Notes under the pieces: generated by a model | Seen by the model: only the letters and a program-made list of their open reading frames with translations | What the model was told of the DNA's origin: nothing | The model's database searches: none | Origin: Proteobacteria bacterium ST_bin11 | Lineage (GTDB): Bacteria; Pseudomonadota; Gammaproteobacteria; Methylococcales; Methylomonadaceae | DNA length: 64,000 nucleotides | Direction: 5' to 3' | Assembly: GCA_002083615.1 (NCBI GenBank) | Contig: MSXO01000002.1 | Location: forward strand, 62,001 to 126,000 | In this document: piece after piece, positions 56,876 to 64,000 of the stretch | Layout of the letters: each line of letters starts with the position of its first letter | How positions within the stretch are numbered: position 1 is the stretch's first letter | Translations under genes and position numbers: made by a program

Positions 56876-57025
56876 ATGCTTGAAACTGTAGCTATCCTTT
56901 TTATCATCCTATGGGCGCTGGGCTTGGTGTCGTCATACACGCTCGGCGGATTTATTCACCTATTACTAGTGATCGCTCTGATAGCGATCGTGTTGCGCGT
57001 CGTTCAAGGCCGCAGGGCTCTGTAA
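56876..57025 (+). CDS. Lmo0937-type small membrane protein (49 residues)
   Basis: MLETVAILFIILWALGLVSS then YTLGGFIHLLLVIALIAIVL and RVVQGRRAL. Two hydrophobic segments are joined by the family's conserved SYTLGG.IH turn and end in a basic tail. The ATG at 56876 follows AGAGGGCAAAA. It lies 55 bp after CsbD; this pair often occurs together in stress clusters. It is short enough to be missed by automatic gene callers. Confidence 0.85.
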   Translation: MLETVAILFIILWALGLVSSYTLGGFIHLLLVIALIAIVLRVVQGRRAL

Positions 57026-57191
57026 CCGTTAATGAGCCAGCCTTTACTGTGAGGTAGAGGCTGGCTTCGAACGGAAGCTCAGTAAGTACGCTTGAAAGGT
57101 CCTTGCCGGACTTCTATTTATCCCGCCACAAAAAGGTCTTAGCGCCGTTACTTGCGACGATTCGGGAAGGTCAGCCACGATTTTGTAGCGG

Positions 57192-57632
57192 CTAGGAATT
57201 GCGGTTCGATCGAAGTGTAGCCCCAGGTGCACGACCATGATGCCTGCCAGTCGCTGGCTTGGTCCGAGCTTGCCGAAAGTACTTCCTTAGCCAAGAGATC
57301 GGCAAAGCGTTGTATAAGGTGTGGGCCGAGAGCAGTAGGCCCAGTAAATCGCGCAAGTGTCTGCTTGCAGCCGCTTGGCTATTTTCAGAGGGGCGATGCG
57401 TTGGAGCAGGACGCGGCGGTTTGCAATTGCTGAGTTCGCCTGCGATGAAGCCAACGCTGCTCGCCAACAATAGAGTGGCGGGTGCAGTCATCTGTGCATG
57501 TATCTTTCCAAGAAGTGACGAACTGCGCTTGCCGACCGCCTGGCGGCGCACCGACAGTTGCCGTTCTGCACTGGCGATTTGCGCACTCAAGGAGTTTGCC
57601 GGTGCTCGTTCTGGCGTCTGCGCTGCTTTCAT
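57192..57632 (-). CDS. YqjK-like protein of the YqjD/YqjE cluster
   Basis: 146 residues. The N-terminal half has QIASAERQLSVRRQAVGKRS and MTAPATLLLASSVGFIAGEL, the pattern of the small helical protein that usually follows YqjE. One central hydrophobic segment (about 50-68) and another weaker one (LRDLLGLLLSAHTLYNALPI). The basic tail (TGRHHGRAPG...) is not conserved as far as I can tell. Start overlaps the YqjE-type gene by 4 bp. Confidence 0.72.
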   Translation of the reverse strand: MKAAQTPERAPANSLSAQIASAERQLSVRRQAVGKRSSSLLGKIHAQMTAPATLLLASSVGFIAGELSNCKPPRPAPTHRPSENSQAAASRHLRDLLGLLLSAHTLYNALPISWLRKYFRQARTKPATGRHHGRAPGATLRSNRNS

Positions 57633-58075
57633 CTACTGTCCTTAGTGTGGCGCTCGGTAGATGGGGGCACAAGGCTGCGCTGCGTAGCGGGGAATTGAAG
57701 AAAGCGACTGGAGCGGCGAATCACCCCAATCAGCATTAATGCCAGCAGTAAATTGCCAGCGACTGCCAGCAGGATGGCGCTGCTGGCTTGGAAATTATGT
57801 TCGATCAGCCATTGTACGCCGGCGGCCAGCAGTCCCAGCCAGGCAGTGCTCAGCAGTAAGCCAAGCATCACTGCCGTTGCCAGCATCATGGTTAGAGTTT
57901 GACCGGCTCGCCGCGCTTCCAGCGCGGCGAGACTGAAGTGGTCATGGCCTAAACCTTGTAGTTCCCCCCAGAGCGCTTGGATATCCCCCAGCAGACTGGC
58001 GTCTTTAGACGACTCGGCCTGCTTGCTGGAGTATTCCGTGCGTTCCTCGGCCTTTACGGAGGCGTTCGGCTCCAT
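57629..58075 (-). CDS. YqjE/phage-holin-like (DUF1469) membrane protein
   Basis: 148 residues. After an acidic N-terminus comes a helix (LLGDIQALWGELQGLGHDHFSLAALEARR), then two membrane segments (TMMLATAVMLGLLLSTAWLG and ASSAILLAVAGNLLLALMLI). This is the standard YqjE layout. I start at 58075 (MEPNASV); the frame goes on to 58138 into the upstream gene. Second-last gene of a four-gene minus-strand operon with BON, YqjD and YqjK-like. Confidence 0.85.
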   Translation of the reverse strand: MEPNASVKAEERTEYSSKQAESSKDASLLGDIQALWGELQGLGHDHFSLAALEARRAGQTLTMMLATAVMLGLLLSTAWLGLLAAGVQWLIEHNFQASSAILLAVAGNLLLALMLIGVIRRSSRFLQFPATQRSLVPPSTERHTKDSR

Positions 58076-58088
58076 GGGCTTAAGGGGA

Positions 58089-58319
58089 TTAGCGGCTGGC
58101 CAATAGGCGACTGAGCAGGAAGCCGCTGGCGACTGCAATCCCCAATGCCGTTACCGGGTTGTCCCGGATATAAACCTGACAATTTTTCACGATGCGCTGC
58201 TCGGCGGTTTTTAGCTGCTCGCTTCTTTGGTCTAGCGTTTCTGCGGCTTGATGAGAGGCACTGGCGATTTTGTCGACCGCTTCGTGGGCGAAATTGGAGG
58301 CTTTATCAATAGTTTCCAT
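58089..58319 (-). CDS. YqjD/ElaB-family (DUF883) membrane-anchored protein
   Basis: 76 residues. An amphipathic helical N-terminus (ASNFAHEAVDKIASASHQAAETL) leads to the conserved VYIRDNPVTALGIAVASGFLLSRLL, with a C-terminal membrane anchor. Homologues bind ribosomes or the inner membrane in stationary phase. It lies 14 bp after the BON gene. Confidence 0.9.
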   Translation of the reverse strand: METIDKASNFAHEAVDKIASASHQAAETLDQRSEQLKTAEQRIVKNCQVYIRDNPVTALGIAVASGFLLSRLLASR

Positions 58320-58333
58320 AAGGGTTTCCTGGG

Positions 58334-58648
58334 TTATTTAAGACGCATATCGTTTTTGACTGACTGAACGCCTTTCACAGCACGAGTAATTTCGACGGCT
58401 TTGGCAATATCCGCTTGCGTGCTGACGAAGCCGCTTAACTGCACAACGCCTTTAAAGGTTTCTACGTTGATCTGACCTGAGCGCAAGCCAGGCTCGTCGA
58501 ATAGCATCGCTTTCACTTTGGTGGTGACAACACTGTCGTCGACATATTCACCGGCGCCTTCTTGCTTGTGCGTCGAGGCACAGCCGGCGGCGGTGAGTAA
58601 GGTAAAGGCCACAATGAATGCGGAAATGAATCGATTGAGGTTTTTCAT
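58334..58648 (-). CDS. Small BON-domain lipoprotein
   Basis: 104 residues. Lipobox AAGC with Cys23, then a BON domain (YVDDSVVTTKVKAMLFDEPG ... INVETFKGVVQLSGFVST ... VKGVQSVKNDMRLK). The start at 58648 has a GGAGAATCACCC site. First gene of the BON-YqjD-YqjE-YqjK-like operon; motif copy G is 179 bp upstream in the same orientation. Confidence 0.9.
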   Translation of the reverse strand: MKNLNRFISAFIVAFTLLTAAGCASTHKQEGAGEYVDDSVVTTKVKAMLFDEPGLRSGQINVETFKGVVQLSGFVSTQADIAKAVEITRAVKGVQSVKNDMRLK

Positions 58649-58827
58649 GGGTGATTCTCCTGGACTAAAAAAGGTGTCGCTGGTGCGACTCATGTTTGGT
58701 CGCTAGTGGGCGGGTTTGCCTTGGTGTCGGTCTAGGAGACTGACGGCTGGCCGTGCCTTGGCGTCAAAGATTGGTGAAACAGGGGTTCGGAAACCTTGGC
58801 GCTAATCTAATCGCAAAGCCAGTCCTA

Positions 58828-58846
58828 GTCGGTACGTTAGCGAACA
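58828..58846 (-). promoter_or_regulatory. 19-bp regulatory motif, copy G
   Basis: Reads TGTTCGCTAACGTACCGAC on the minus strand. Lies upstream of the BON-YqjD-YqjE operon, back to back with copy H, which faces ompA 75 bp away. Confidence 0.7.
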
Positions 58847-58921
58847 TACATGGGGGTGCTGAAGTTTGCAGAAGCCCGGTAGGAAAGCGGCTATAGAGTT
58901 GTTTAGTGCTTGCAGGCTATA

Positions 58922-58940
58922 TGTGTGCTAGCGCACCGAC
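58922..58940 (+). promoter_or_regulatory. 19-bp regulatory motif, copy H
   Basis: TGTGTGCTAGCGCACCGAC. Core GTGTGCTAGCGCAC is nearly palindromic. Lies 125 bp upstream of the OmpA porin gene in the same orientation. Confidence 0.7.
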
Positions 58941-59065
58941 AGGGCATTACTGTTGCGAATAAGCTACTCAACAGCTTATTTACAACAACGCCAAACGATT
59001 TAGGACGATTTATAGTCAAATCGGCGTCAAGTCCCAATCCCGATTTTCACGCTCAAGGAACTAAT

Positions 59066-60124
59066 ATGCTTACAAAAAAAATACTGCCGATAGCCGCTCT
59101 TGCTGGTTTGGCTATCGTGCCGCAAGCCCACGCTGTCGATCAAACTCAAGACAATCGTTGGTACGTTGCGCCATTCGCGACGTTTATCAACAGCGGCGGT
59201 GACAGGAGCGCCAGCGACGGCTGGGGTGGCGGGCTTGGGGTGGGTAAAATCATTGATGAACATTTTAACGTCGAGCTAAAAGGCTTCTACCAAGGCTTCG
59301 GCGGCGACAATGGCCCATGGGATTTGGTTGGCGGTAGCGCCGATGCCCAGTACTACTTATTCAGGGATAAATTCTCGCCTTATCTGGTTGCTGGCCTGGG
59401 CGGTATGAACACCTGCGCATCCGCCAATTGCGGTATCGGTTTCATCGGCGAAGCCGGCGTCGGTGCCACCTACGAAGTGAACGACAATTTATTGATCCGT
59501 AGTGATGTACGCTACCGCTACAACAATAATTTAAACGCGCAGGTTCAAGCCGGCACCGACGAATTTCACGATATGACGGTTAACCTTGGGGTGGTGATTC
59601 CCTTTGGCGACAAACCCAAATATGCGGCAAAAACAGATACGCGCATGGCCCCGCCGCCGATTGTGCCGGCATCCAAACCCGACTGCAGGACCCTTGATTC
59701 GGATGCCGACGGCGTCAACGATTGCCTGGACAAATGCCCCGGTACGATTAAAGGTGCCACGGTTGACCTGAAAGGCTGTGCGGTGAGACTGATATTGAAA
59801 GGCCAACATTTTAAATACGATTCCGCCGAATTGGGTTTAAACGCCAAAGAACTGCTGGATGGTATCGCTAAGGATCTGATCGCGTACCCACAGAAGAATG
59901 AAATCCAAGTGCAAGGCCACGCTAGCAGCGAAGGCAGCGACTCGTACAACATGAAACTGTCGCAACGTCGGGCGCATTCGGTGGTCGAGTATCTGAAGAT
60001 GAAAGGCGTGGCCAATAAATTGTCGGCAAAAGGTTACGGTGAAACTCAACCTATCGGCGACAACAGCACCGAAGTCGGCAAATCCGAAAATCGCCGCGTC
60101 GAATTGATTTGGATTGAAGAATGA
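59066..60124 (+). CDS. OmpA-family porin with calcium-binding TSP3 repeat
   Basis: 352 residues. Signal peptide with cleavage after AHA (about 23). An eight-strand-type beta barrel (about 25-190, RWYVAPFATFINSGGDRS ... LLIRSDVRYRYNNN) is followed by a Pro-rich linker. An acidic thrombospondin type 3-like repeat (DSDADGVNDCLDKCPG, about 225-240) comes next. The OmpA C-terminal peptidoglycan domain (FKYDSAELGLNAKELLDGIA, VQGHASSEGSDSYNMKLSQRR, SENRRVELIW) completes it. The ATG at 59066 follows CAAGGAACTA; the frame extends to 58910 through the motif and is rejected. Confidence 0.93.
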   Translation: MLTKKILPIAALAGLAIVPQAHAVDQTQDNRWYVAPFATFINSGGDRSASDGWGGGLGVGKIIDEHFNVELKGFYQGFGGDNGPWDLVGGSADAQYYLFRDKFSPYLVAGLGGMNTCASANCGIGFIGEAGVGATYEVNDNLLIRSDVRYRYNNNLNAQVQAGTDEFHDMTVNLGVVIPFGDKPKYAAKTDTRMAPPPIVPASKPDCRTLDSDADGVNDCLDKCPGTIKGATVDLKGCAVRLILKGQHFKYDSAELGLNAKELLDGIAKDLIAYPQKNEIQVQGHASSEGSDSYNMKLSQRRAHSVVEYLKMKGVANKLSAKGYGETQPIGDNSTEVGKSENRRVELIWIEE

Positions 60125-60290
60125 TTGTCAATCAGCCAATTTGAGCCTTAGCAACTTCGCTATCTAGGCGCAAATAGATCGTAACGCCTCAAAGCCGTCG
60201 TCTGGTCGAGCGGGAGATATTTAAAAGACTGCCGCGACGGTGCCGGCTTGCTAGTCCGAACACAAACACAAGACACTGGCAAGCAGGCTG

Positions 60291-60321
60291 TGCAGGTGAA
60301 GGTCATTTACACTCACCTGCA
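60291..60321 (+). terminator. Possible terminator hairpin after ompA
   Basis: A perfect 9-bp stem (TGCAGGTGA / TCACCTGCA) with a 13-nt loop, followed by TTTCT. It is 167 bp past the ompA stop, so its role is unsure. Confidence 0.4.
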
Positions 60322-60558
60322 TTTCTATGCATGCGAAATGGTTCTTTTGCTGCTCAACTCGATAGGAGTCCGTACGGGCTTTTAGGAGGGCGAAAGGATG
60401 GGCAAGCCTCAAGAGGAAAGCCGATAGCTTAAAGTCATCGAACCTGTATCCATCCAGTGCAATTGCGATTGGTACTGATCAAGCATTTCACGTCTGCAGC
60501 ATTTAATACCGATTGCGTAACTTCCTTGGATAGGCCAAAACTGCTTGGCGCGCAAGTG

Positions 60559-60578
60559 GCTCCCGCGTCTGCGGGAGC
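60559..60578. repeat. GC-rich perfect hairpin
   Basis: GCTCCCGC / GCGGGAGC with a GTCT loop, 8 bp. No T tract. It could be a REP-like element; only one copy is seen in the window. Confidence 0.5.
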
Positions 60579-60689
60579 TTGTAGGGTCACAGTGGATTCA
60601 TTTTGGCGTCTTTCACTCCGGCTGGTGCGGCAAAGACGGTCGATCCGCTGAGTAATTGGTTTAAAAATCCTAACAAGTAGCAGACGGTC

Positions 60690-61268
60690 TTAACTGGCCT
60701 GCCCGGCAGCGGTGGCTTCCGGCACTTCAATCAAACGGCCGGTTTTGACGTCGTAAACATAACCGTAAACCGGAATGTCGCTGGGTACCAACGAATGGGC
60801 TTTGATGCGTTTTACATCCTCCAGCACGCTGTCGGCTTGGTTTTTAATGGTCAGCCAGTTGATGTATTTGCCGTCTGTCGATCCAGGGCCTTCGCCGCCG
60901 TCGTGCCAGCCTGTCGCATCGACGCTGGAGGTTTTTAAACTGCTGGCCAGTAAGTCGCTCATGATGTCGTTGGTAAAAGTTTTCATACCGCAGTCGGTGT
61001 GATGAATCACAAACCATTCCTTGGTGCCGAGTAATTTGTAGGAAATAACTAGCGAGCGAATCGCATCGTCGCTGGCGCGACCGCCGGCATTGCGAATCAC
61101 GTGGGCGTCGCCTTCAGACAAACCGGCGTATTTGGCGGGGTCTAGTCGGGCGTCCATGCAGGTCAGTATGGCAAACTGACGAGCGGGGGGCATAGCCAAA
61201 TCGCCTTTGTTAAAACTGGATACATAATCGCGATTGGCTAACAGTACTTCGTTGTGAATTTTGCTCAT
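60690..61268 (-). CDS. Beta-carbonic anhydrase
   Basis: 192 residues. Zinc ligands Cys37, His90 and Cys93 (ILTCMDARLD and VIHHTDCGMK), with the Asp39-Arg41 dyad. Interconverts CO2 and bicarbonate; a C1-oxidising cell that fixes bicarbonate through PEP carboxylase would use it. It resembles the short, single-domain beta-CA group. I start at 61268 (MSKIHNEV); the frame goes up to 61310. Divergent from the LysR gene. Confidence 0.93.
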   Translation of the reverse strand: MSKIHNEVLLANRDYVSSFNKGDLAMPPARQFAILTCMDARLDPAKYAGLSEGDAHVIRNAGGRASDDAIRSLVISYKLLGTKEWFVIHHTDCGMKTFTNDIMSDLLASSLKTSSVDATGWHDGGEGPGSTDGKYINWLTIKNQADSVLEDVKRIKAHSLVPSDIPVYGYVYDVKTGRLIEVPEATAAGQAS

Positions 61269-61381
61269 AAAAACCTCAGTGGGTGAAAAATCGTCTGGCT
61301 CAAACTGCAAACCAGACGGTGTAACGACTATCTCCGGGCGGCATTGTAGCCAAGCGGACTCCTGGTTTAAAGACGCTAATT

Positions 61382-61411
61382 AGTTTATAAAATATAAACT
61401 TTAAGTTTATA
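61382..61411. promoter_or_regulatory. Operator-like inverted repeat in the carbonic anhydrase/LysR gap
   Basis: AGTTTATA, 3 bp, TATAAACT form a perfect 8-bp dyad. A third half-site AGTTTATA follows at 61404-61411. It ends 11 bp before the lysR start, a place typical for LysR autoregulation. Confidence 0.6.
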
Positions 61412-61422
61412 GTTGTGGCGTC

Positions 61423-62307
61423 ATGGACAAGTTTAACAATATGCAGGTGTTTTGCCGAATCGTTGAGCTGGGGACTTTTTCGGCGGTTGCCAAAGAGTTG
61501 AAGCTTTCGACCATGATGATAAGTAAGTACATTGTCCAGCTGGAAGCATCCTTGGGCGTGGTGCTATTGCATCGCACCACCCGCAGTCTCAGCCTGACCA
61601 GCGCCGGCGAGGCTTATTACAACCGCAGCAAGCAATTGCTAGAAGATTTAGCCGACTTGGAAGCTTCCACTGCCCAGTTGGGGGAGCGGGTAAAGGGGAC
61701 TATCAAAATCAGTGCGCCGATTGATTTCGGTGGCATGTACATGGTGCCGGCCATCGAAGCCTATATTAGGCGGTATCCGGAAGTGAAGATTTCCATGTCG
61801 CTGGACAACAAGCCGCCGAACTTGCGAGTGGGGAGTATCGATATTTCCTTGTTGGTGACCGACACCCTAGACCCCGGCGTGGTGGCGCGCAAGATTGCCG
61901 AGACCGAGTTGTGTACTTACGCTTCGCCGGATTACCTGGCCGAAAAAGGCTGGCCGCAGAGCATAGGCGAACTTAGCGACCATCAATGCCTGCATTATGT
62001 GGATACGCCGCATGGCGAGTTCTGGTTGTTTGATGTCGACGGCGAATTAAAAAAAATCAAATCCGATTGGGTGCTGGCGTCCAATAATGGGCGGGCATTG
62101 TGCCAGGCGGCGGCTCTGGGGATGGGCATCGTCCAAGCGCCGAGATTATCGGTCGCACCCTATCTAAAAAGCGGCGAGCTGGTGGAAATCCTCAGCCAAT
62201 ACCGCCGCCCGGCGATCGCCATCTACGCCACTTACCTGCAACGGCGGTTTTATCCGGCCAAATTGACGACGTTTATCGATTTTTTATTGGAGTATTTTGA
62301 GCGGTAG
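61423..62307 (+). CDS. LysR-family transcription regulator
   Basis: 294 residues. The winged helix-turn-helix (about 1-60: MQVFCRIVELGTFSAVAKEL, STMMISKYIVQLEASLGVVL, LLHRTTRSLSLTSAGEAYY) is followed by the effector domain (about 90-294). The protein resembles the large group related to DmlR/CrgA-like regulators. It is divergent from the carbonic anhydrase with shared inverted repeats between, but a link to that gene is only an inference. The last 36 bp are duplicated in degenerate form at 63022. Confidence 0.93.
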   Translation: MDKFNNMQVFCRIVELGTFSAVAKELKLSTMMISKYIVQLEASLGVVLLHRTTRSLSLTSAGEAYYNRSKQLLEDLADLEASTAQLGERVKGTIKISAPIDFGGMYMVPAIEAYIRRYPEVKISMSLDNKPPNLRVGSIDISLLVTDTLDPGVVARKIAETELCTYASPDYLAEKGWPQSIGELSDHQCLHYVDTPHGEFWLFDVDGELKKIKSDWVLASNNGRALCQAAALGMGIVQAPRLSVAPYLKSGELVEILSQYRRPAIAIYATYLQRRFYPAKLTTFIDFLLEYFER

Positions 62308-62643
62308 CTGGGCTTTTGGCAGGAACACTGAAACATTCCGGTTGCCCTGGATAAAGAAAACAAGCTCGGCCAAAAACCGACAGCTACTTTTCGACTATCA
62401 GCGACTGCAACGATGTTGGAATACAAGCCTCGATGCAGCGTCAGCGGAATCGAGGGCGTCGGCTTACCCGCCACCAAACCCTAATCGGGAATTGACAGGA
62501 GTTGGCTTTCGAAACCTCGATTCCATCGAGGCTACTTGCTGTCCGGTGAGTGTTAACTATAAATGCTGGATTGCAAGACATGACCCCGATTTTCCCTTAT
62601 AAAGCATTATCCCCAGCAGAAAACTTAACCGTAAGCATTAGTT
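62308..62643. other. 336-bp intergenic region before the antitoxin-like gene
   Basis: Contains a small hairpin (CCTCGA / TCGAGG, 62515-62531) and one copy of a 19-bp direct repeat (62569). No toxin gene is seen; a frame at 62297-62602 has no family features. Confidence 0.6.
62569..62587 (+). repeat. Direct repeat flanking antitoxin-like gene, left copy
   Basis: GATTGCAAGACATGACCCC. The right copy at 62995 reads GATTGCAAGACCTGAACCC, 17 of 19 identical. Confidence 0.7.
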
Positions 62644-62916
62644 ATGAATACTACGAATTATGACCCCGAAGAACTGGAAATTTTGGAGTATATCGAAAAT
62701 GGAAGTCCGCAATGTGTTCCCGATATTGCCGAAGAAATACAAAGAATGCGGTTGTCTATAGCTGAGAAAATCACCAAGCGAAAACCGGTTAATTTGAGAA
62801 TTCTTGAATCTGATCTTGCCAAACTTAAGTCCCAAGCCCTGCAACAGGGTATTCCATACCAAACGCTGATAGGCTCCATTCTTCATCGATATGTCAACGG
62901 CGATCTGACAAAATAA
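62644..62916 (+). CDS. Antitoxin-like protein (ribbon-helix-helix type)
   Basis: 90 residues. The C-terminal half KRKPVNLRILESDLAKLKSQ, ALQQGIPYQTLIGSILHRYV matches a common antitoxin pattern (a beta strand with NLRI, then two helices with GIPYQTLI) of the CopG/BrnA-like kind. The N-terminus is acidic (DPEELEILEYIENG). No toxin is found on either side, so it is solitary or its partner has been lost. It is flanked by 19-bp direct repeats, and a degenerate copy of the LysR 3' end follows. Confidence 0.82.
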   Translation: MNTTNYDPEELEILEYIENGSPQCVPDIAEEIQRMRLSIAEKITKRKPVNLRILESDLAKLKSQALQQGIPYQTLIGSILHRYVNGDLTK

Positions 62917-62994
62917 GGATTTTGAACAGAGGGGGCAAGTCTTGAAATAGAGCATTCGACGAAAGCAGTGTGCAAGGACTTGCACAAGATGCGT

Positions 62995-63013
62995 GATTGC
63001 AAGACCTGAACCC
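62995..63013 (+). repeat. Direct repeat flanking antitoxin-like gene, right copy
   Basis: GATTGCAAGACCTGAACCC; see the left copy at 62569. It is 8 bp from the LysR 3'-end duplicate. Confidence 0.7.
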
Positions 63014-63021
63014 AAATCGCG

Positions 63022-63057
63022 TTTATCTATTTTTTGTTGGAATATTTCGAGCGGTAG
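63022..63057 (+). pseudogene. Duplicate of the LysR gene 3' end
   Basis: Encodes FIYFLLEYFER-stop, 10 of 11 residues and 32 of 36 bases the same as the end of the LysR gene (62272-62307, FIDFLLEYFER-stop). No matching sequence precedes it. Confidence 0.75.
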
Positions 63058-63210
63058 CAGGCTTTTTGGGATGGGGGGATTACCGAGCAAGTTCGGCCAA
63101 CGGAGGGCTGCTGTCTATGATTTTGAGTGACGGCAATTGAATGGGTAACTTCCTTCCAAATTTGCCACACCTAATCGTTCGAAAAACCTCAATCCAATTT
63201 CCCAATAGAG

Positions 63211-64000
63211 TCAAACCTGCCCACCCACGCCTTTAAACTTCTCAACAAAAGCGGCAATTTTCTGGAAAACGCTTTGCTTTTTGGTCAGGTATTGCGGATT
63301 AAGCGGGCTCATCTTGGGCAAAATGGCATTGAGCTCAGTGCCGTTTTCACTGGCAAATTCCCGTTTTAGTGAGTTAGTGATGTAACGCCTCGCGGCCTCA
63401 GGATTCAGGCTCTCGTCGCTAATCAGCTCTTGCGCCTCACGCTGTTGTTCCGCTTGGGCAAAGGTGAAGAAGGCGTCAATCACACTGGCCTTATCACCAA
63501 TCTTGTCAAGGTCGGTTTGGTTAATAAAATCGACTAGCAAACTCTCCTTGGCGCGGTTACCCAAGCTGGCACGAATCACCCGGCGCACATCGTCAACCAA
63601 TGCCGCTTTGTCTTTGACTTTCTTATTATTTTCAAAAATCAATTCCAGAATGTAATCCAGATTGATCTCTTGTGACTTCAGCAGATCCACCTCAAAAACC
63701 ACGTCATCCCAATCGATAGTGGATTGCTCTTTTTCAGCGGCAGATTTTTCCCGGCGCAACCAGTCGCGGATGTCGTTATAGGTAGAGCGATAATCCTGAA
63801 TTTTCCGCTCGGCGGGTATTTTGATGGCTTGCAGCTCGGCCAAGTCTTCATCGCTTAGATAATGCTGGGCTTTGAATGCCTCAACCACTTCAGGGTCGCT
63901 CAGGTCAACGCCTTGCAGGGCTTTGAGGCTGGCAAACTCATCGTAATTTTGCAGCACGTTCTCAAAGCGCAAATATTCGCCAAACAGTTTCGCAAAGGCT
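63211..64000 (-). CDS. hsdR: Type I restriction enzyme R subunit, C-terminal part (5' end beyond window)
   Basis: About 263 residues are visible, reading in from the window edge (FAKLFGEYLRFENVLQNYDEF) to the stop at 63211. The sequence is mostly charged and helical: EINLDYILELIFENNKKVKD, ALVDDVRRVIRASLGNRAKE, SLKREFASENGTELNAILPK, LNPQYLTKKQSVFQKIAAFV. This matches the C-terminal helical domain that docks HsdR onto HsdM. The nuclease and helicase parts lie outside the window. HsdM and HsdS are not seen downstream, so they must be upstream or absent. Confidence 0.85.
   Translation of the reverse strand, partial: AFAKLFGEYLRFENVLQNYDEFASLKALQGVDLSDPEVVEAFKAQHYLSDEDLAELQAIKIPAERKIQDYRSTYNDIRDWLRREKSAAEKEQSTIDWDDVVFEVDLLKSQEINLDYILELIFENNKKVKDKAALVDDVRRVIRASLGNRAKESLLVDFINQTDLDKIGDKASVIDAFFTFAQAEQQREAQELISDESLNPEAARRYITNSLKREFASENGTELNAILPKMSPLNPQYLTKKQSVFQKIAAFVEKFKGVGGQV

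Larger units (their letters stand above)
60125..60689. other. 565-bp intergenic region with two hairpins
   Basis: Between ompA (plus) and the carbonic anhydrase (minus, convergent). Holds hairpins at 60291-60321 and 60559-60578. A frame at 60457-60651 has no family features and is not called. Confidence 0.6.

Noticed and set aside
57227..57739. Several overlapping frames opposite the YqjK/YqjE genes
   Set aside because: Antisense shadows; the minus-strand genes have family patterns and coupled starts.
62297..62602. Possible toxin upstream of the antitoxin-like gene
   Set aside because: The 101-codon frame starts within the LysR gene and shows no toxin pattern.
1..64000. CRISPR arrays, tRNA or rRNA genes, prophage
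   Set aside because: No regularly spaced repeats, no cloverleaf sequence and no phage structural genes were seen on either strand.

Overview
The window looks like the chromosome of a methylotrophic gammaproteobacterium, most likely a Methylomonas-like type I methanotroph. The main evidence is a serine-cycle/C1 block in which mtdA (methylene-tetrahydromethanopterin dehydrogenase), glycerate kinase and glyA lie divergent from a malate dehydrogenase. Supporting evidence is a gammaproteobacterial-style map / rpsB-tsf-pyrH-frr-uppS-cdsA-dxr-rseP housekeeping cluster and a VPLPA-type PEP-CTERM protein. The species call is an inference; no rRNA or tRNA gene is visible.

Layout. 1-9000: 3'-truncated gltB (minus), a UbiH/VisC-type hydroxylase, glnD and map. 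9178-17336: translation, isoprenoid and lipid genes on the plus strand, ending in dsbC where many relatives have bamA. 17392-21052: OmpA-like lipoprotein, FecR-domain protein and a CHASE2 histidine kinase. 21201-28731: mutS and the serine-cycle block. 28732-30099: a non-coding stretch with a decayed IS630-type transposase. 30100-34945: a CheB-CheR-PAS fusion followed by a PAS-GGDEF-EAL gene that is split by one in-frame TAG. 35241-41352: stress and envelope genes (BON lipoprotein plus DUF1207 protein, an Anbu/N-formylglutamate-amidohydrolase-like/transglutaminase-like trio, a DUF2383 protein, a Crp/Fnr regulator, a 63-residue protein), then a decayed IS5-type transposase. 42100-54073: an eleven-gene minus-strand chemosensory operon with two CheY, CheA, CheB, CheR, a three-CheW protein, a soluble receptor with two signalling tips, a membrane receptor, a HEAT-repeat protein, a small STAS-like protein and ParA. 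55419-60124: a PEP-CTERM protein, CsbD, an Lmo0937-type peptide, a YqjK/YqjE/YqjD/BON operon and an OmpA porin. 60690-64000: a beta-carbonic anhydrase divergent from a LysR regulator, an antitoxin-like gene without a visible toxin, and the C-terminal part of HsdR.

The most interesting signal is a 19-bp element, consensus TGTKYGCTAGCGYACCGAC. I find eight aligned copies, all in intergenic DNA. Six lie 90-180 bp upstream of, and co-oriented with, small stress or envelope genes (BON lipoproteins, DUF2383, the 63-residue protein, CsbD, OmpA). Its core is close to a palindrome and a Crp/Fnr-type regulator lies among the targets, so a shared stress regulon is a reasonable inference. Other points of note are the amber codon inside an otherwise complete EAL domain and the unusual chemosensory operon.

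All calls come from reading the sequence and from general knowledge of protein families; no database search was possible.
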